Source: RI-153 sp963721725
Lineage (GTDB): Bacteria; Chloroflexota; Anaerolineae; Caldilineales; Caldilineaceae
DNA: 64,000 nt
Assembly: GCA_963721725.1 (NCBI GenBank)
Contig: CAVRLX010000006.1
Span: 124,001-188,000, forward strand
Direction: 5' to 3'
The translations under genes were made by a program, and so were the position numbers. This document shows, one piece after another, positions 51,671 through 63,327 of this stretch; within the stretch, counting starts at the first letter, position 1, and the number at the start of each line of letters is the position of its first letter. The notes under the pieces were generated by a model that saw only the letters and a program-made list of their open reading frames with translations, was not told the origin of the DNA and searched no databases.

Positions 51671-54600
51671 ATGAATCCATCAATTCCCAATAGCCCGGTT
51701 GCGCGCTGCGGTTTTGTGTTGGTGATCTGTTGCCTATTGGCCGCCTCGGCTTGGCTCTGGCAGCGTCCAGCATTGGCACAGTCCCCACAAACACATGTAT
51801 TCATCAATGAGATTCATTATGATAATACAGGTGGTGACGTCAATGAATTTGTTGAAATTGCTGGCCCTGCGGGTATAGATCTCACTGGTTGGAAAGTGAT
51901 TTTGTATAATGGAAATGGGGGTGTGCCATATGGAAGTGTTCTCTCATTATCGGGACGCTTACCTAATCAGCAGGATAATTTTGGCACGCTAGCTTTCACT
52001 CGTGACAGTATTCAAAATGATATGGATGGATTGGCATTAGTTCACTCAGATGGGAGCATAGTACAGTTTATAAGTTATGAGGGCGCTTTTTATGCCAACG
52101 GGGGTACAGCTACTGGGCTTACAAGTACGGATATTAAAGTAATGGAATTGGATCCAGGTACACCTATCGGTTACTCCCTCCAACTGACTGGCACAGGCTG
52201 TACTTATGCCGATTTCAGTTGGCAAAGCCCACAGATCGCAACGGCAGGCAGCATCAACACCGGACAAACGTTCCAGTGTACAATAGCTACGGCAACCGCG
52301 ACAGACACGGAGACGCCGTCAACCACGCCAAGCGACACCGCCACCGCCACATACACACCCACAGACACCCCCACGCCCACAGAGACGGCAACAGAAACGG
52401 CTACCGCTACACCCACCGAGACTGCGTCACCCACGGTGACGATGACTCCCTCCAACACTTCAACCGCGACGGAAACGGCGACGGAGACACCATCCGTCAC
52501 GCCCACCGAGATACCATCCTCTACGTCGACAGATACAGCCACGCCAACCGACACCCCATCTCCTACACAGACAGCCACGGCCACGGCCACAGAAACGCCC
52601 ACTGCTACAGAAACGCCCACTGCTACAGAAACGCCCACTGCCACAGAAACGCCAACCGCCACAGAGACACCATCTCCTACGCCAACCGAGACAGCGAGCG
52701 CCACAGAAACGCCAACGGCCACGCAGATACCGTCACCTACGCCAACCGACACCGCAACAGTTACCGATACGGCAACAGCCACAGAGACTCCAACCGAGAC
52801 AGCCACACCGACGGCTACGGAGATACCATCCGCCACGCCAACGGAGACAGCCACCGCCACAGAAACACCCACGGCTACAGAGACGCCAACCGCCACAGAA
52901 ACGCCAACCGCCACAGAGACACCATCTCCGACGCCAACCGACACGGCTACCGCAACCGATACACATCTGCCACGCCAACCGAGACAGCGAGCGCCACAGA
53001 AACGCCAACGGCCACGCAGATACCGTCACCTACGCCAACCGACACCGCAACAGTTACCGATACGGCAACAGCCACAGAAACTCCAACCGAGACAGCCACA
53101 CCGACGGCCACGCAGATACCATCCGCTACGCCAACGGAGACACCATCCGCCACAGAAACATCGACACCGACTACTGACAACGAACCTCCAACGGTCACAG
53201 CAACGCGCACAACGACGCCCTCGCGGACAGTTGCACCAACTCGCACCGCAACAGCGACACGCACGATTACCCCAACACGCACACCTTCGGTGACACGTAC
53301 ACCTTCCCCAACACGCACACCTTCGGTAACGCGTACACCTTCCCCCACACGCACGCCCTCGGTGACACGAACACCTTCGGTGACGCGCACATTTACGGCA
53401 ACGACCACCGAGACGGCAACCATCACGCCCACGCTGCTTCCCACAGAGACAGCAACCATCACGCCCACACCCACAGCAACGGCAGTTTTGCAACTTGTGA
53501 TCAGCGAGATTATGTATGACCCGGCCAGCGCTGATGCGGATTGGGAGTGGGTTGAAATCACCAATCTGGGGGAGGAAACTGTAGAGTTGGCGGGGTTTGT
53601 CCTCGATGATAGCAGCACCTCGGCCCACACAGAAGCGAACGTCAACGGCGGCCTTATCCCCGCGGGCGGCACGGCGATTCTCTACAATGGCGACGCGGTG
53701 AGCGACACCGACTTTCGCGCCGCCTGGGGAGATGCCCTCAACCTCGTTGCCGTGACAGGCTGGAGTAGGCTTTCGCTCAACAACAGCGGCGATAGCGTGG
53801 GGCTATGGCGGAGATTTCGCCGATTACAGCGGCGACCATATCATCCATGCCCGCGCCGTGGTGAGCGTCACCTTTGACGACGGCGGCGAATGGCCGCGCA
53901 CCAATGGCAGCGCGTCGATCTACCTTACAAGCCTCACGCTTGATCCGCAACTTGGAGCAAACTGGGCGCTGAGTATTGAATACGGCGACACACCCACCGG
54001 CGCGGCCTATCGCAGCGCGGCAGCAGGCGGCAACAGCGGCGCAGACATTGGTTCGCCCGACAAACTGCGCCCCGCCCCACCGGCCACATCGACGCCCACA
54101 GCCACAGATACACGGCTGCCCACGGTTACCCGTACCCCGTCTGTTACGCGTACCCCAACCGTGACACGCACACCGTCCGTCACGCGCACGCCATCGGCCA
54201 CGCGCACATTCACGGCGACGCCTACAGAAACGCGTACCAGTACTGCTACGCGCACGCCATCGGCCACGCGCACCCCATCCCCCACACGCACACCCTCGGT
54301 GACGCGCACATTCACAGCAACACCAACGGAAACAGCAACCATCACGCCGACGCCGCTGCCCCTCGACACAGCGACCATCACGCCCACACCCACCGCAACG
54401 GCAGTTTTGCAACTTGTGATCAGCGAGATTATGGTATGACCCGGCCAGCGCTGATGCGGATTGGGAGTGGGTTGAAATCACCAATCTGGGGGAGGAAACT
54501 GTAGAGTTGGCGGGGTTTGTCCTCGATGATAGCAGCACGTCAGCCCACACAGAAGCGAACGTCAACGGCGGCCTTATCCCCGCGGGCGGCACGGCGATTC

Positions 54601-57600
54601 TCTACAATGGCGACGCGGTGAGCGACACCGACTTTCGCGCCGCCTGGGGAGATGCCCTCAACCTCGTTGCCGTGACAGGCTGGAGCCGACTTTCGCTCAA
54701 CAACAGTGGGGACAGCGTGGGGCTATGGCGGAATTTCGCCGATTACAGCGGCGACCATATCATCCACGCCCGCGCCGTGGTGAGCCTCACCTTCGACGAC
54801 GGCGGCGAATGGCCGCGCACCAATGGCAGCGCTTCGATCTATCTGCGCGATCTGACGCTTGATCCACAAAACGGCGCACACTGGGCACTCAGCCTGGAAG
54901 ATGCGGATACGCCCACCGGCGCGGCCTATCGCAGCGCGGCGGCAGGCGGCAACAGCGGCAACGACATTGGCTCGCCCGACAGCACTGCGCCCACGCCCCA
55001 CCGGCCACAGTGCCCACACCCACGGATACGACCGACCCGCCGACAGCCACGTACGCCCACAGCCACACGCATCCACGGACAGCCACGTCAACCCGCACCG
55101 CACTATCACGCGCACGCTTACCCCAACACGCACACCGTCAGTACACGCGGACGCCATCGGCCACGCGCACCCCATCCCCCACACGCACACCCTCGGTGAC
55201 ACGCACATTCACAGCAACGACCACCGAGACAGCAACCATCACGCCGACGCCGCCGCCCACTCGAGACAGCGACCATCACGCCGACACCCACAGCAACGGC
55301 AGTTTTGCAACTTGTGATCAGCGAGATCATGTATGACCCGGCCAGCACCGAAGACGATTGGGAGTGGGTTGAAATCACAAACTTGGGCAACGAGCCGGTA
55401 GATCTCGCTGGGTTTGTGTTAGATGATGCCAGCACGTCAGCCCACACAGCCGCCAATATCAGCGGGGGCAATCTCCCCACCGGCGGCACGGCCATTCTTT
55501 TCAACGCCGATGATGTGAGCGACGCCGACTTTCGCGCGGCATGGGGAGATGCCCTCAATCTCGTTGCCGTGACAGGCTGGAGCAGACTTTCGCTCAACAA
55601 CAGTGGCGATAGCGTGGGGCTATGGCGTAGCTTTGCCGATTACAGCGGCGACCATACCATCCATGCCCGCGCCGTGGTGAGCCTCACCTTCGACGATGGC
55701 GAAGCGAATGGCCGCGCACCAATGGCAGTGCTTCGATCTATCTGCGCGATCTGACGCTTGATCCACAAAACGGCGCACACTGGGCACTCAGCCTGGAAGA
55801 TGCGGATACGCCCACCGGCGCGGTCTATCGCAGCGCGGCGGCAGGCGGCAACAGCGGCAACGACATTGGCTCGCCCGATAGCGTACGGATTGCGCCGACG
55901 CCCACCGTGACTCCCACAGCTTCGGATACGCCACCCGCCACAGCCACACGCACAGCCACGCCGTCGCGGACAGCCACGTCAACCCGCACCGCACCATCGA
56001 CACGCACGATTACCCCGACACGCACACCTTCGGTAACGCGGACACCTTCGTCCCCACACGCACACCTTCGGTGACGCGCACATTTACCGCAACAGCCACC
56101 GACACGGCAACCATCACGCCGACGGCGCCGCCCCTCGACACAGCGACGATTACACCGACACCCACCGCAACGGCAGTTTTGCGCCTTGTGATCAGCGAGA
56201 TCATGTACGATCCGGCCAGCACCGAGGACGATTGGGAGTGGGTTGAGGTAAGCAATCGGGGCGAGGAAGCCAGTCGATCTCAGCGGCTTTGTATTGGACG
56301 ATGCCAGCACATCGGCCCATGCCAGCGCCAACATCCTCGCTGGATCTATCCCGGTGAGCGGCACAGCCATTCTTTTCAATGCTGATGATGTGAGCGCCAC
56401 CGACTTTCGCGCCGCCTGGGGAGATGCCCTCACGCTTGTCCCGGTGACAGGCTGGAGCCGACTTTCGCTTAACAACAGCGGCGACACCATCGGGTTGTGG
56501 CGTAGCTTTGCCGATTACAGCGGCGACCATGCCATCCATGCCCGCGCCGTGGTGAGCCTCACCTTTGACAATCGCGAAGCGTGGCCGCGCAACAATGGCA
56601 GTGCTTCGATCTATCTGCGCGATCTGACGCTTGATCCACAAAACGGCGCACACTGGGCACTCAGCCTGGAAGATGCGGATACGCCCACCGGCGCGGTCTA
56701 TCGCAGCGCTGAGGCAGGCGGCAACAGTGGCAACGACATTGGCTCGCCCGATAGCGTACGGATTGCGCCGACGCCCACCGTGACGCCCACAGCTTCGGAT
56801 ACGCCACCCGCCACAGCCACACGCACAGCCACGCCCTCGCGTACGCCCACAATTACGCGCACACCTACTGTCACGCGCACACCTACTGTCACACGCACAC
56901 CTACCTCCACACGAACGCCAACCGGCTACGCCGACATCGACCGCGGAAAGCATACCATCAACTGCCACGGCTACATTGACACCAACGGCTACCGGCCAAC
57001 CGCCCACCGCCACACCCGGTTGGGTGATCAACGAGATCCACGCTGACCCGGACGTGAACGCCGGCGACGCCAACGGCGACGGCATTATCAACAGCTTCGA
57101 CGATGAATTTGTAGAAATCGTCAACCACACAGGCACAACTGCTGACATCTCTGGCTGGACGATTGCCGACAGCTGTGCGCGTGCGCCACACCTTCGGCGA
57201 AAATGTGAGCGTGGGACCGGGCTGCGCCGTGGTCATCTTCGGCGGCGGCACACCCACCGGCACGTTTGGCAACGCCACGGTCATCATCGCCAGCAGCGGA
57301 CGACTGGAATTCAATAACAATGGCGACACAGTGACATTGAGCAATGGGGACGCCGTTATCGCTGCCTACACTTATGCTAACGAAGGCGGACAAAACCAGT
57401 CCCTCACGCGCTTCCCTGATGTGACGGGCAACGAACCGCTGTTGAAACACACCGACATCAGCCAACGCCGCTTCTCCCCCGGCACGCGCACTGATGGCAC
57501 AGACTTTGCCGACTGTGGCGCGGTTTTACCGACGGCAACCGCAACCGCCGACAGCGAACCGCTAACCGCTACGCCCACACCGACGCCAACGGCTACCGAC

Positions 57601-60600
57601 CAAACGCCCACATGCCACATCTACCCAAACCGCGCTAGGGCGGCTTGTGATCAGCGAGATCATGTATGATCCGGCCAGCACCGAGGACGATTGGGAGTGG
57701 ATTGAACTCACAAACCTGGGCAACGCGCCGGTGAATCTCAGCGGCTTTGTGCTAGACGATGCCAGCACATCGGCCCATGCCAGCGCCAATATCAGCGGGG
57801 GCAGTCATCCCCGCCGGCGGCACGGCCATTCTTTTTAATGTTGACGATGTCAGCGACACCGACTTTTCGCGCCGCCTGGGGAGATGCCCTCAACCTCGTT
57901 GCCGTGACAGGCTGGAGCCGACTTTCGCTCAACAACAGCGGCGACACCGTCGGGTTGTGGCGGAACTTTGCCGATTACAGCGGCGACCATGCCATCCATG
58001 CCCGCGCCGTGGTGAGCCTCACCTTTGACGATCGCGAAGCGTGGCCGCGCACCAATGGCAGTGCGTCGATCTATCTCACGCGATCTCACGCTTGATCCAC
58101 AACACGGCGCACACTGGGCACTGAGCATTGAAGACGGCGACACGCCCACCGGCGCGGCCTATCGCAGCGCAGCAGCAGGCGGCAACAGTGGCAACGACAT
58201 TGGCTCGCCCGATAGCGTACGGATTGCGCCGACGCCCACCGTGACCCCCACAGCTTCGGATACGCCACCCGCCACACCGACGCGCACACCTACTGTCACG
58301 CGGACACCGAGCGTCACGCGCACACCTACTGCCACACGAACGCCCACTGCCACACGAACGCCCACTGCCACACGAACGCCCACTGTCACACGGACACCGA
58401 GCGCCACGCGGACACCTACCTCCACACGAACGCCAACCGCTACGCCGACATCGACCGCGGAAAGCATATCATCAACTGCCACGGCTACATTGACGCCAAC
58501 GGCTACCGGCCAACCGCCCACCGCCACACCCGGTTGGGTGATCAACGAGATCCACGCTGACCCGGACGTAAACGCCGGCGACGCCAACGGCGACGGCATT
58601 ATCAACAGCTTCGACGATGAATTTGTGGAAATCGTCAACCACACAGGCGCAACTGCTGACATCTCTGGCTGGACCATTTCCGACAGCGTCCACGTGCGCC
58701 ACACCTTCGGCGAAAATGTGAGCGTGGGACCGGGCTGCGCCGTGGTCATCTTCGGCGGCGGCGCACCCACCGGCACGTTTGGCAACGCCACGGTTATCAT
58801 CGCCAGCAGCGGGCGGCTGGAATTCAATAACAATGGTGACACAGTGACATTGAGCAATGGGGACTCCGTTATCGCTGCCTACACTTATGCTAACGAAGGC
58901 GGACAAAACCAGTCCCTCACGCGCTTCCCTGATGTGACGGGCAGCGAACCGCTGTTGAAACACACCGACATCAGCCAACGCCGCTTCTCGCCCGGCACGC
59001 GCACCGATGGCACAGACTTTGCCGACTGTGACGCGGTTTTACCGACGGCAACCGCGACCGCAGTCGGTGATCCACCGACTGCCACAGCAACAACGACCGC
59101 GGACAACGAACCGCTGACCGCTACGCCGACGGCCACGCTGACACCAACGGCTACCAGCCAACTGCCAACCGCCACGCCCACGCCAACAGTTACCGGCCAA
59201 GCGCCCACGGCCACGCCCGGCTGGGTGATCAACGAGATCCACGCCGACCCGGATGTGAACGCCGGCGACGCCAACGGCGACGGCATTATCAACAGCTTCG
59301 ACGATGAATTTGTAGAAATCGTCAACCACACGGGCACAACTGCTGACATCTCTGGCTGGACCATTTCCGACAGCGTGCGCGTGCGCCACACCTTCGGCGA
59401 AAATGTGAGCGTGGGACCGGGCTGCGCCGTGGTCATCTTCGGCGGCGGCACACCCACCGGCACGTTTGGCAACGCCGCGGTCATTACCGCCAGCAGTGGA
59501 CGACTGGAATTCAATAACAACGGCGACACGCTGATGTTGGCCGACGGCGAAATCATCATAGCCGCCTACACCTATGGCAGCGAAGGCGGACAAAACCAGT
59601 CCCTCACGCGCTTCCCTGATATAACCGGCAGCGAACCGCTGTTGAAACACACCGACATCAGCCAACGCCGCTTCTCCCCCGGCACGCGCACCGATGGCAC
59701 AGACTTTGCCGACTGTGGCGCGGGTTTACCAACGGCAACCGCGACCACCGACAGCGGTCTACCAACCGCTACGCCCACGCCCACTGCTATCGGCCAACCG
59801 CCCACCGCCACGACAACGGCTACCGGCCACCGGCCAACCGCCACACCGACGATTACGGCCATGCCCACGCTGATCCCGACAGCCACGGGGACATTTACAC
59901 CGCTGCCCACGCCACCACAGGCCACCAACATTGAAATTAGTACGGACGAAGATCTGCCACTGCTCTTTAATGTGCTGGAGCAGGGGTTGGGCTTGCGAAC
60001 GAGTGGAATTATGCTGAGCGCGATTGGCCCCACCGCCCACGGCGAGATCAGCGCCCAGGCGGACGGCACACTAGGTTATCAGCCGCACCCCAACTATCAT
60101 GGCCCCGATCAGTTTGTCTATGAGGTGCGCGATGCCCACAATCGCCGCGCCCGCGCCACCGTTTTTATCACCGTGCAGCCCGTGAACGACGCGCCGTCGA
60201 TTGCGGCGATCCCCGATCAGCAAAACGCCGCCGGGGATCGAATCGCCTTACAATTACCCATAGTCGATGGCGATGGCGACGCGCTCGCAGTTTCAGCCTC
60301 GAATTTGCCCCCGGGGCTTGGTATCGACAACAATGGTCTCATTAACGGGTTACTGCGCCAGCCGGGCACGTATACAGTGTCGGTGGTTGTCTCGGATGGG
60401 ACGGCGTCACAGTCGATCAGGTTCACGTGGATTGTGGATGATGCGCCGGCGGGCGCGGCCACAGAGCTTCTCTATTTACCCATGCTCTACCGTCCGGCCC
60501 CCTTGCCCGATCTAGTGGCAACGCTGGCATTGGATCCGCCCAAGCAGGAGTTTGTGGGCGATGAACCCGTGACTTTGTTGGCGACGATCACCGATCGGGG

Positions 60601-60982
60601 CGAGATCGCCAGCGGGGGATTTTGGGTGGATCTGCACATTAACCCGCGGCGGTTGCCGCTGGAAGCGCCCGCGCCCTGGCACAGAAATTGTGATCTTGTG
60701 CCCTGTTATGGGCTGACGTGGTATGTGGACGCGCTTGGCCCAGGGCAGCAGATCACGCTGAGTTCGCAGCAGGCACTGGCCGATTACAGCGTCTGGCCCG
60801 GTGCCTTTGCCGCCGGGACAACCAGCCTGCACCTGCTTACCGATTCGTGGGGTGGAAAAGGCGGCAGTGTTCGGGAAAGCAACGAAACCAACAATGGAAC
60901 AGCGCTGGAGGGGATTCGCATCATCGGCCCGACTACAAACCGAGCCGGTGCGCCTGTTCGCGAACGAGCTGATCTGCCGTAA
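51671..60982 (+). CDS. Giant secreted protein with nine lamin-tail (LTD) modules and Thr/Pro linkers (many frameshifts)
   Basis: One locus of about 3,100 codons, read through at least a dozen frameshifts. It starts at ATG 51671 after GGAGAACA with a signal peptide ending RPALA. A first LTD (51791-52270, VFINEIHYDNTGGDVNEFVEIAG) is followed by a long Thr/Pro/Glu linker. Then come five copies of an LTD with ISEIMYDPAS...WEWVEITNLG and three of an LTD with GWVINEIHADPDVNAGDANGDGIINSFDDEFVEIVNHTG, each separated by TRTPTVTRTP linkers. The end holds a cadherin-like domain (DQFVYEVRDAHNRRA, about 59930-60180), a putative Ig domain (LPPGLGIDNNGLINGLLRQPGTY), LLYLPMLYRPAP and a CARDB-like domain with RESNETNNG. 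The stretch 58097-60982 is free of frameshifts. It is probably a surface or adhesive protein with glycosylated linkers. Confidence 0.75.
52271..53490 (+). repeat. Thr/Pro-rich coding minisatellite linker
   Basis: Degenerate 12-18-base units such as ACAGAAACGCCAACC encode repeated ETPTAT, then after about 53200 TRTPSVTRTPSP. The segment around 52690-52960 recurs closely at 52985-53160. The reading frame shifts near 52970. Such linkers resemble heavily O-glycosylated stalks of surface proteins. Confidence 0.8.
53491..54062 (+). repeat. LTD module family B, copy 1
   Basis: Encodes LVISEIMYDPASADADWEWV through NSGADIGSPD. A frameshift after DSVGLWR near 53812 splits it. It is nearly identical at DNA level to copy 2 over the first 300 bases. 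Confidence 0.85.
54410..54981 (+). repeat. LTD module family B, copy 2
   Basis: Starts 919 bases after copy 1. An extra G in ATTATGGTATGAC (about 54432) breaks the frame where copies 1 and 3 have ATTATGTATGAC or ATCATGTATGAC. Confidence 0.85.
55308..55881 (+). repeat. LTD module family B, copy 3
   Basis: Starts 898 bases after copy 2. It reads PASTEDDWEWVEITNLGNEPVDLAGFVLDDASTSAH. The frame breaks near 55700 (GACGATGGCGAAGCGAATGG versus GACGACGGCGGCGAATGG in copy 2). Confidence 0.85.
56181..56755 (+). repeat. LTD module family B, copy 4
   Basis: Starts 873 bases after copy 3. It reads LRLVISEIMYDPASTEDDWEWVEVSNRGEEA, then shifts frame near 56270 before LDDASTSAHASANILAGSIPVSGTAILF. Confidence 0.85.
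57018..57520 (+). repeat. LTD module family C, copy 1
   Basis: Encodes GWVINEIHADPDVNAGD through FADCG, with a DANGDGIINSFDDEF acidic loop that resembles a dockerin-like calcium site. A frameshift near 57172 interrupts it. It lies between B copies 4 and 5. Confidence 0.82.
57641..58212 (+). repeat. LTD module family B, copy 5
   Basis: Encodes LVISEIMYDPASTEDDWEWIELTNLGNAPVNLSGF. Frameshifts occur near 57612, 57808, 57868 and 58080, the densest cluster in the gene. Confidence 0.82.
58532..59031 (+). repeat. LTD module family C, copy 2
   Basis: An uninterrupted copy; it differs from copy 1 by few substitutions, mostly synonymous or conservative. Confidence 0.85.
59219..59717 (+). repeat. LTD module family C, copy 3
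   Basis: Uninterrupted. The central part is more diverged (DTLMLADGEIIIAAYTYGSEGG instead of DTVTLSNGDSVIAAYTYANEGG), while the flanks are almost identical to copies 1 and 2. Confidence 0.85.
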
Positions 60983-60986
60983 AAAA

Positions 60987-61021
60987 GGAGCGCATGGCGA
61001 GTGACACTCGCCATGCGCTCC
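60987..61021. terminator. Bidirectional terminator after the lamin-tail gene
   Basis: GGAGCGCATGGCGAGTG (60987-61003) pairs perfectly with 61005-61021 around one base, flanked by A6 and T6. Its inner TGGCGAGTG core matches the stem of the dispersed element at 11435 and 39426. Confidence 0.9.
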
Positions 61022-61247
61022 TTTTTTACACACTTGACAACACCCGCAGCATCAACCATACTACGCCCACCTCAGTTCACGAATGGCTGCCGCAGCTCGC
61101 TGTTTTTGGCACACGGTCTCCAATCAAGTTTGAATTTACCCTGTCCAATGTGCAATTTGTTGCTGGTTCACGCAGTTGCAAAGCCCCCGATCAACCAGGG
61201 GTGTATCTGTTTCACCGACGATCAATCCAGCCACTGGAGGTATGTGA

Positions 61248-62333
61248 ATGGCAACCACAGCCGAGTTGCCCCGCTCGTCCCGCACACAGGGGACGCAGCG
61301 CCCGCAGTGGATTGCCGCGCTCTGGCGATCCTATCTTTTCCGCAAGACCTTCAAAGCCCTTTTCACAGTTTTCGTCGTGGTCAGCCTCACCTTTTTTCTG
61401 ATCCGCCTCTTGCCCGGCAACCCAGTGGAACAGTACATTAACCGACTCATTGTAGAATACGGTATGCCCTTCCACGAAGCACGCGATCAGGCAGCTTCGC
61501 TCTTTGCCATTGATCTGGAAAAGCCGCTGCTGCTCCAATATATTGACTATTTAGGCAACCTGCTTCAGGGCAATCTGGGCGTCTCCATCCTCTCTCCGGG
61601 CACGCCGGTCTCGTCGATTATTCTGCGCTTTCTGCCGTGGACCCTGTTCAGCGTGGGCGTGGGGCTGATCACCAGTTTCAGCTTTGGCATTGTGTTGGGC
61701 CTCTTCATGGCCTATCGCCGCGAAAGTCCGCTTGATCATGTGCTGACTGTGCTGGCCTCGATTCTCAGTTCTGTGCCCGATTATCTCATCGGCATTCTGA
61801 TCATCGTCTGGCTGGGCGTGCAGTTGAAATGGCTACCCATTGCCCAGATGCGCGGCTCACTTTCGTCGGGGGTGAAGCCAGAGTTCTCGCTCTACTTCTT
61901 TCAAGACGCGTTCTTCCACGCTGCTTTGCCCATCTCCACCTACATTCTCACCACCATCGGCACGTGGATGCTGAGCATGAAGAGCAATACTCTCAGCGCG
62001 CTGGAAGAGGATTACGTCACCGTGGCACGGGCGCGCGGCCTGCCCGACTGGCGCATTGCCACCGCCTATGTGGGGCGCAACGCCATTCTGCCCCTGTTTA
62101 CCCAATTGACCATCGCCATTGGCTTTGTGATGGGCGGTTCGGTGCTCATTGAAACGATTTTTCAATACCAGGGCATTGGCGGCGTGCTGTTTAACAGCGT
62201 TTCACAGCGTGACTATTCGGTCATGCAAGGCGTCTTTTTGGTGATTACGCTGGCCGTAGTATTCGCTAATTTCCTGGCCGACATTCTCTACAGTGTGCTC
62301 GATCCCCGGATTAAACTGGGGGGACAGGAGTAG
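61248..62333 (+). CDS. Peptide/nickel-type ABC transporter permease (DppB/OppB-like)
   Basis: A 361-residue permease of the DppB type. A first helix (FKALFTVFVVVSLTFFLIRLLPGNPVEQYI) precedes a large external loop, and five more helices follow. The EAA loop is ALEEDYVTVARARGLPDWRIATAYVGRNAILPLFTQ. GGAGGTATGTGA precedes ATG 61248. The usual solute-binding gene of this system is not upstream, so it may follow beyond the window end or lie elsewhere. Confidence 0.92.
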   Translation: MATTAELPRSSRTQGTQRPQWIAALWRSYLFRKTFKALFTVFVVVSLTFFLIRLLPGNPVEQYINRLIVEYGMPFHEARDQAASLFAIDLEKPLLLQYIDYLGNLLQGNLGVSILSPGTPVSSIILRFLPWTLFSVGVGLITSFSFGIVLGLFMAYRRESPLDHVLTVLASILSSVPDYLIGILIIVWLGVQLKWLPIAQMRGSLSSGVKPEFSLYFFQDAFFHAALPISTYILTTIGTWMLSMKSNTLSALEEDYVTVARARGLPDWRIATAYVGRNAILPLFTQLTIAIGFVMGGSVLIETIFQYQGIGGVLFNSVSQRDYSVMQGVFLVITLAVVFANFLADILYSVLDPRIKLGGQE

Positions 62334-62336
62334 ACC

Positions 62337-63239
62337 ATGACCACCACAAACGCTTCGCCCTTCGTGAATACCCTGCGCACCTTCGGCCATTCGCTGGCAA
62401 CCTCGTTCAAGCTGCTCACCTATAACAAGGTAGGCTTTGTCGGCTTCCTCTTTGTGATCAGCATCGTGTTACTCTCTTATGTTGGTTCGGAGTTCATCCC
62501 GCTGGACACCAAAACGAAAATCGATCTGATCTACAAACCGCCTTCCGCCGAGTATTGGCTGGGCACAGATCACCAGGGCCGCGATATTTTTAGCCAGATT
62601 GTGCATGGCGGCAAAGATGTAATCTATGTGGGCATGGTAGCGGCGTTGCTTTCCACCTTTATTGCCGTGACCTTTGGCACACTTAGCGGCTTTGTGGGCG
62701 GCTGGGTGGACGGTGTGGTGATGATGATCACCGATATTTTCCTCACGGTGCCGCGGCTGCCGCTGCTCATCGTGCTGGCAGCCTTTGTCTCGTTTAACAG
62801 CCTCACCTCGTTGGGACTGCTCTTGGGCATATTGGGCTGGCCGGCGCTCTTACGGGCTGTGCGCGCCCAGACGCTGTCGCTGAAACAGCGCGATTTCATC
62901 GAGGCGGCGCGGGCGTTGGACCTGGGCACATGGCACATCGTCTTCCGCGAGATGGTTCCCAACATGATGACCTACATTATCATCAGCTTCACACTAGGCA
63001 TGACCTTTGCGATTTATACACAGGTAGGCTTGGTCTTTTTGGGACTCGTGCCTATCTCCACAAGCAATTGGGGCGTCATGATCAACCTGGCCTGGGTGCG
63101 CGGGGCGATCTTCTTCAAAGACAGCGTCTGGTATATCATGGCCCCGGTGGCGGCGATTGCGCTCTTCCAACTCTCTATGATCACCATGACACGCTCGCTG
63201 GAAATGGTCTTTAATCCACGGCTGCGCTCTGGGGAATAG
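62337..63239 (+). CDS. Peptide/nickel-type ABC transporter permease (DppC/OppC-like)
   Basis: A 300-residue permease, the partner of DppB. It has the family's N-terminal helix (GFVGFLFVISIVLLSYVGSEFIPLD), the PPSAEYWLGTDHQGRDIFSQIVHGGK motif and the EAA loop QRDFIEAARALDLGTWHIVFREMVPNMM. ATG 62337 lies three bases after the previous stop with GGGACAGGAG upstream, so they are coupled. Confidence 0.93.
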   Translation: MTTTNASPFVNTLRTFGHSLATSFKLLTYNKVGFVGFLFVISIVLLSYVGSEFIPLDTKTKIDLIYKPPSAEYWLGTDHQGRDIFSQIVHGGKDVIYVGMVAALLSTFIAVTFGTLSGFVGGWVDGVVMMITDIFLTVPRLPLLIVLAAFVSFNSLTSLGLLLGILGWPALLRAVRAQTLSLKQRDFIEAARALDLGTWHIVFREMVPNMMTYIIISFTLGMTFAIYTQVGLVFLGLVPISTSNWGVMINLAWVRGAIFFKDSVWYIMAPVAAIALFQLSMITMTRSLEMVFNPRLRSGE

Positions 63240-63327
63240 GCAGAAGGCGATTGGGAGATCAGGTAATTGGGCGATTTTTGGCAGCGTCTCGCCCAACACA
63301 GCACACGAAACACGGAATACGCAAACC

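Noticed and set aside
52204..52944. Val/Gly/Ser repeat protein on the minus strand of the Thr-rich linker
   Set aside because: It is the complement of the ACAGAAACGCC-type minisatellite; the plus strand has the signal peptide, ribosome site and flanking domains.
52560..52960. Regular short repeats that could suggest a CRISPR array
   Set aside because: Units are 12-18 bases with no unique spacers and encode a continuous Thr/Pro/Glu linker; no cas genes are present.
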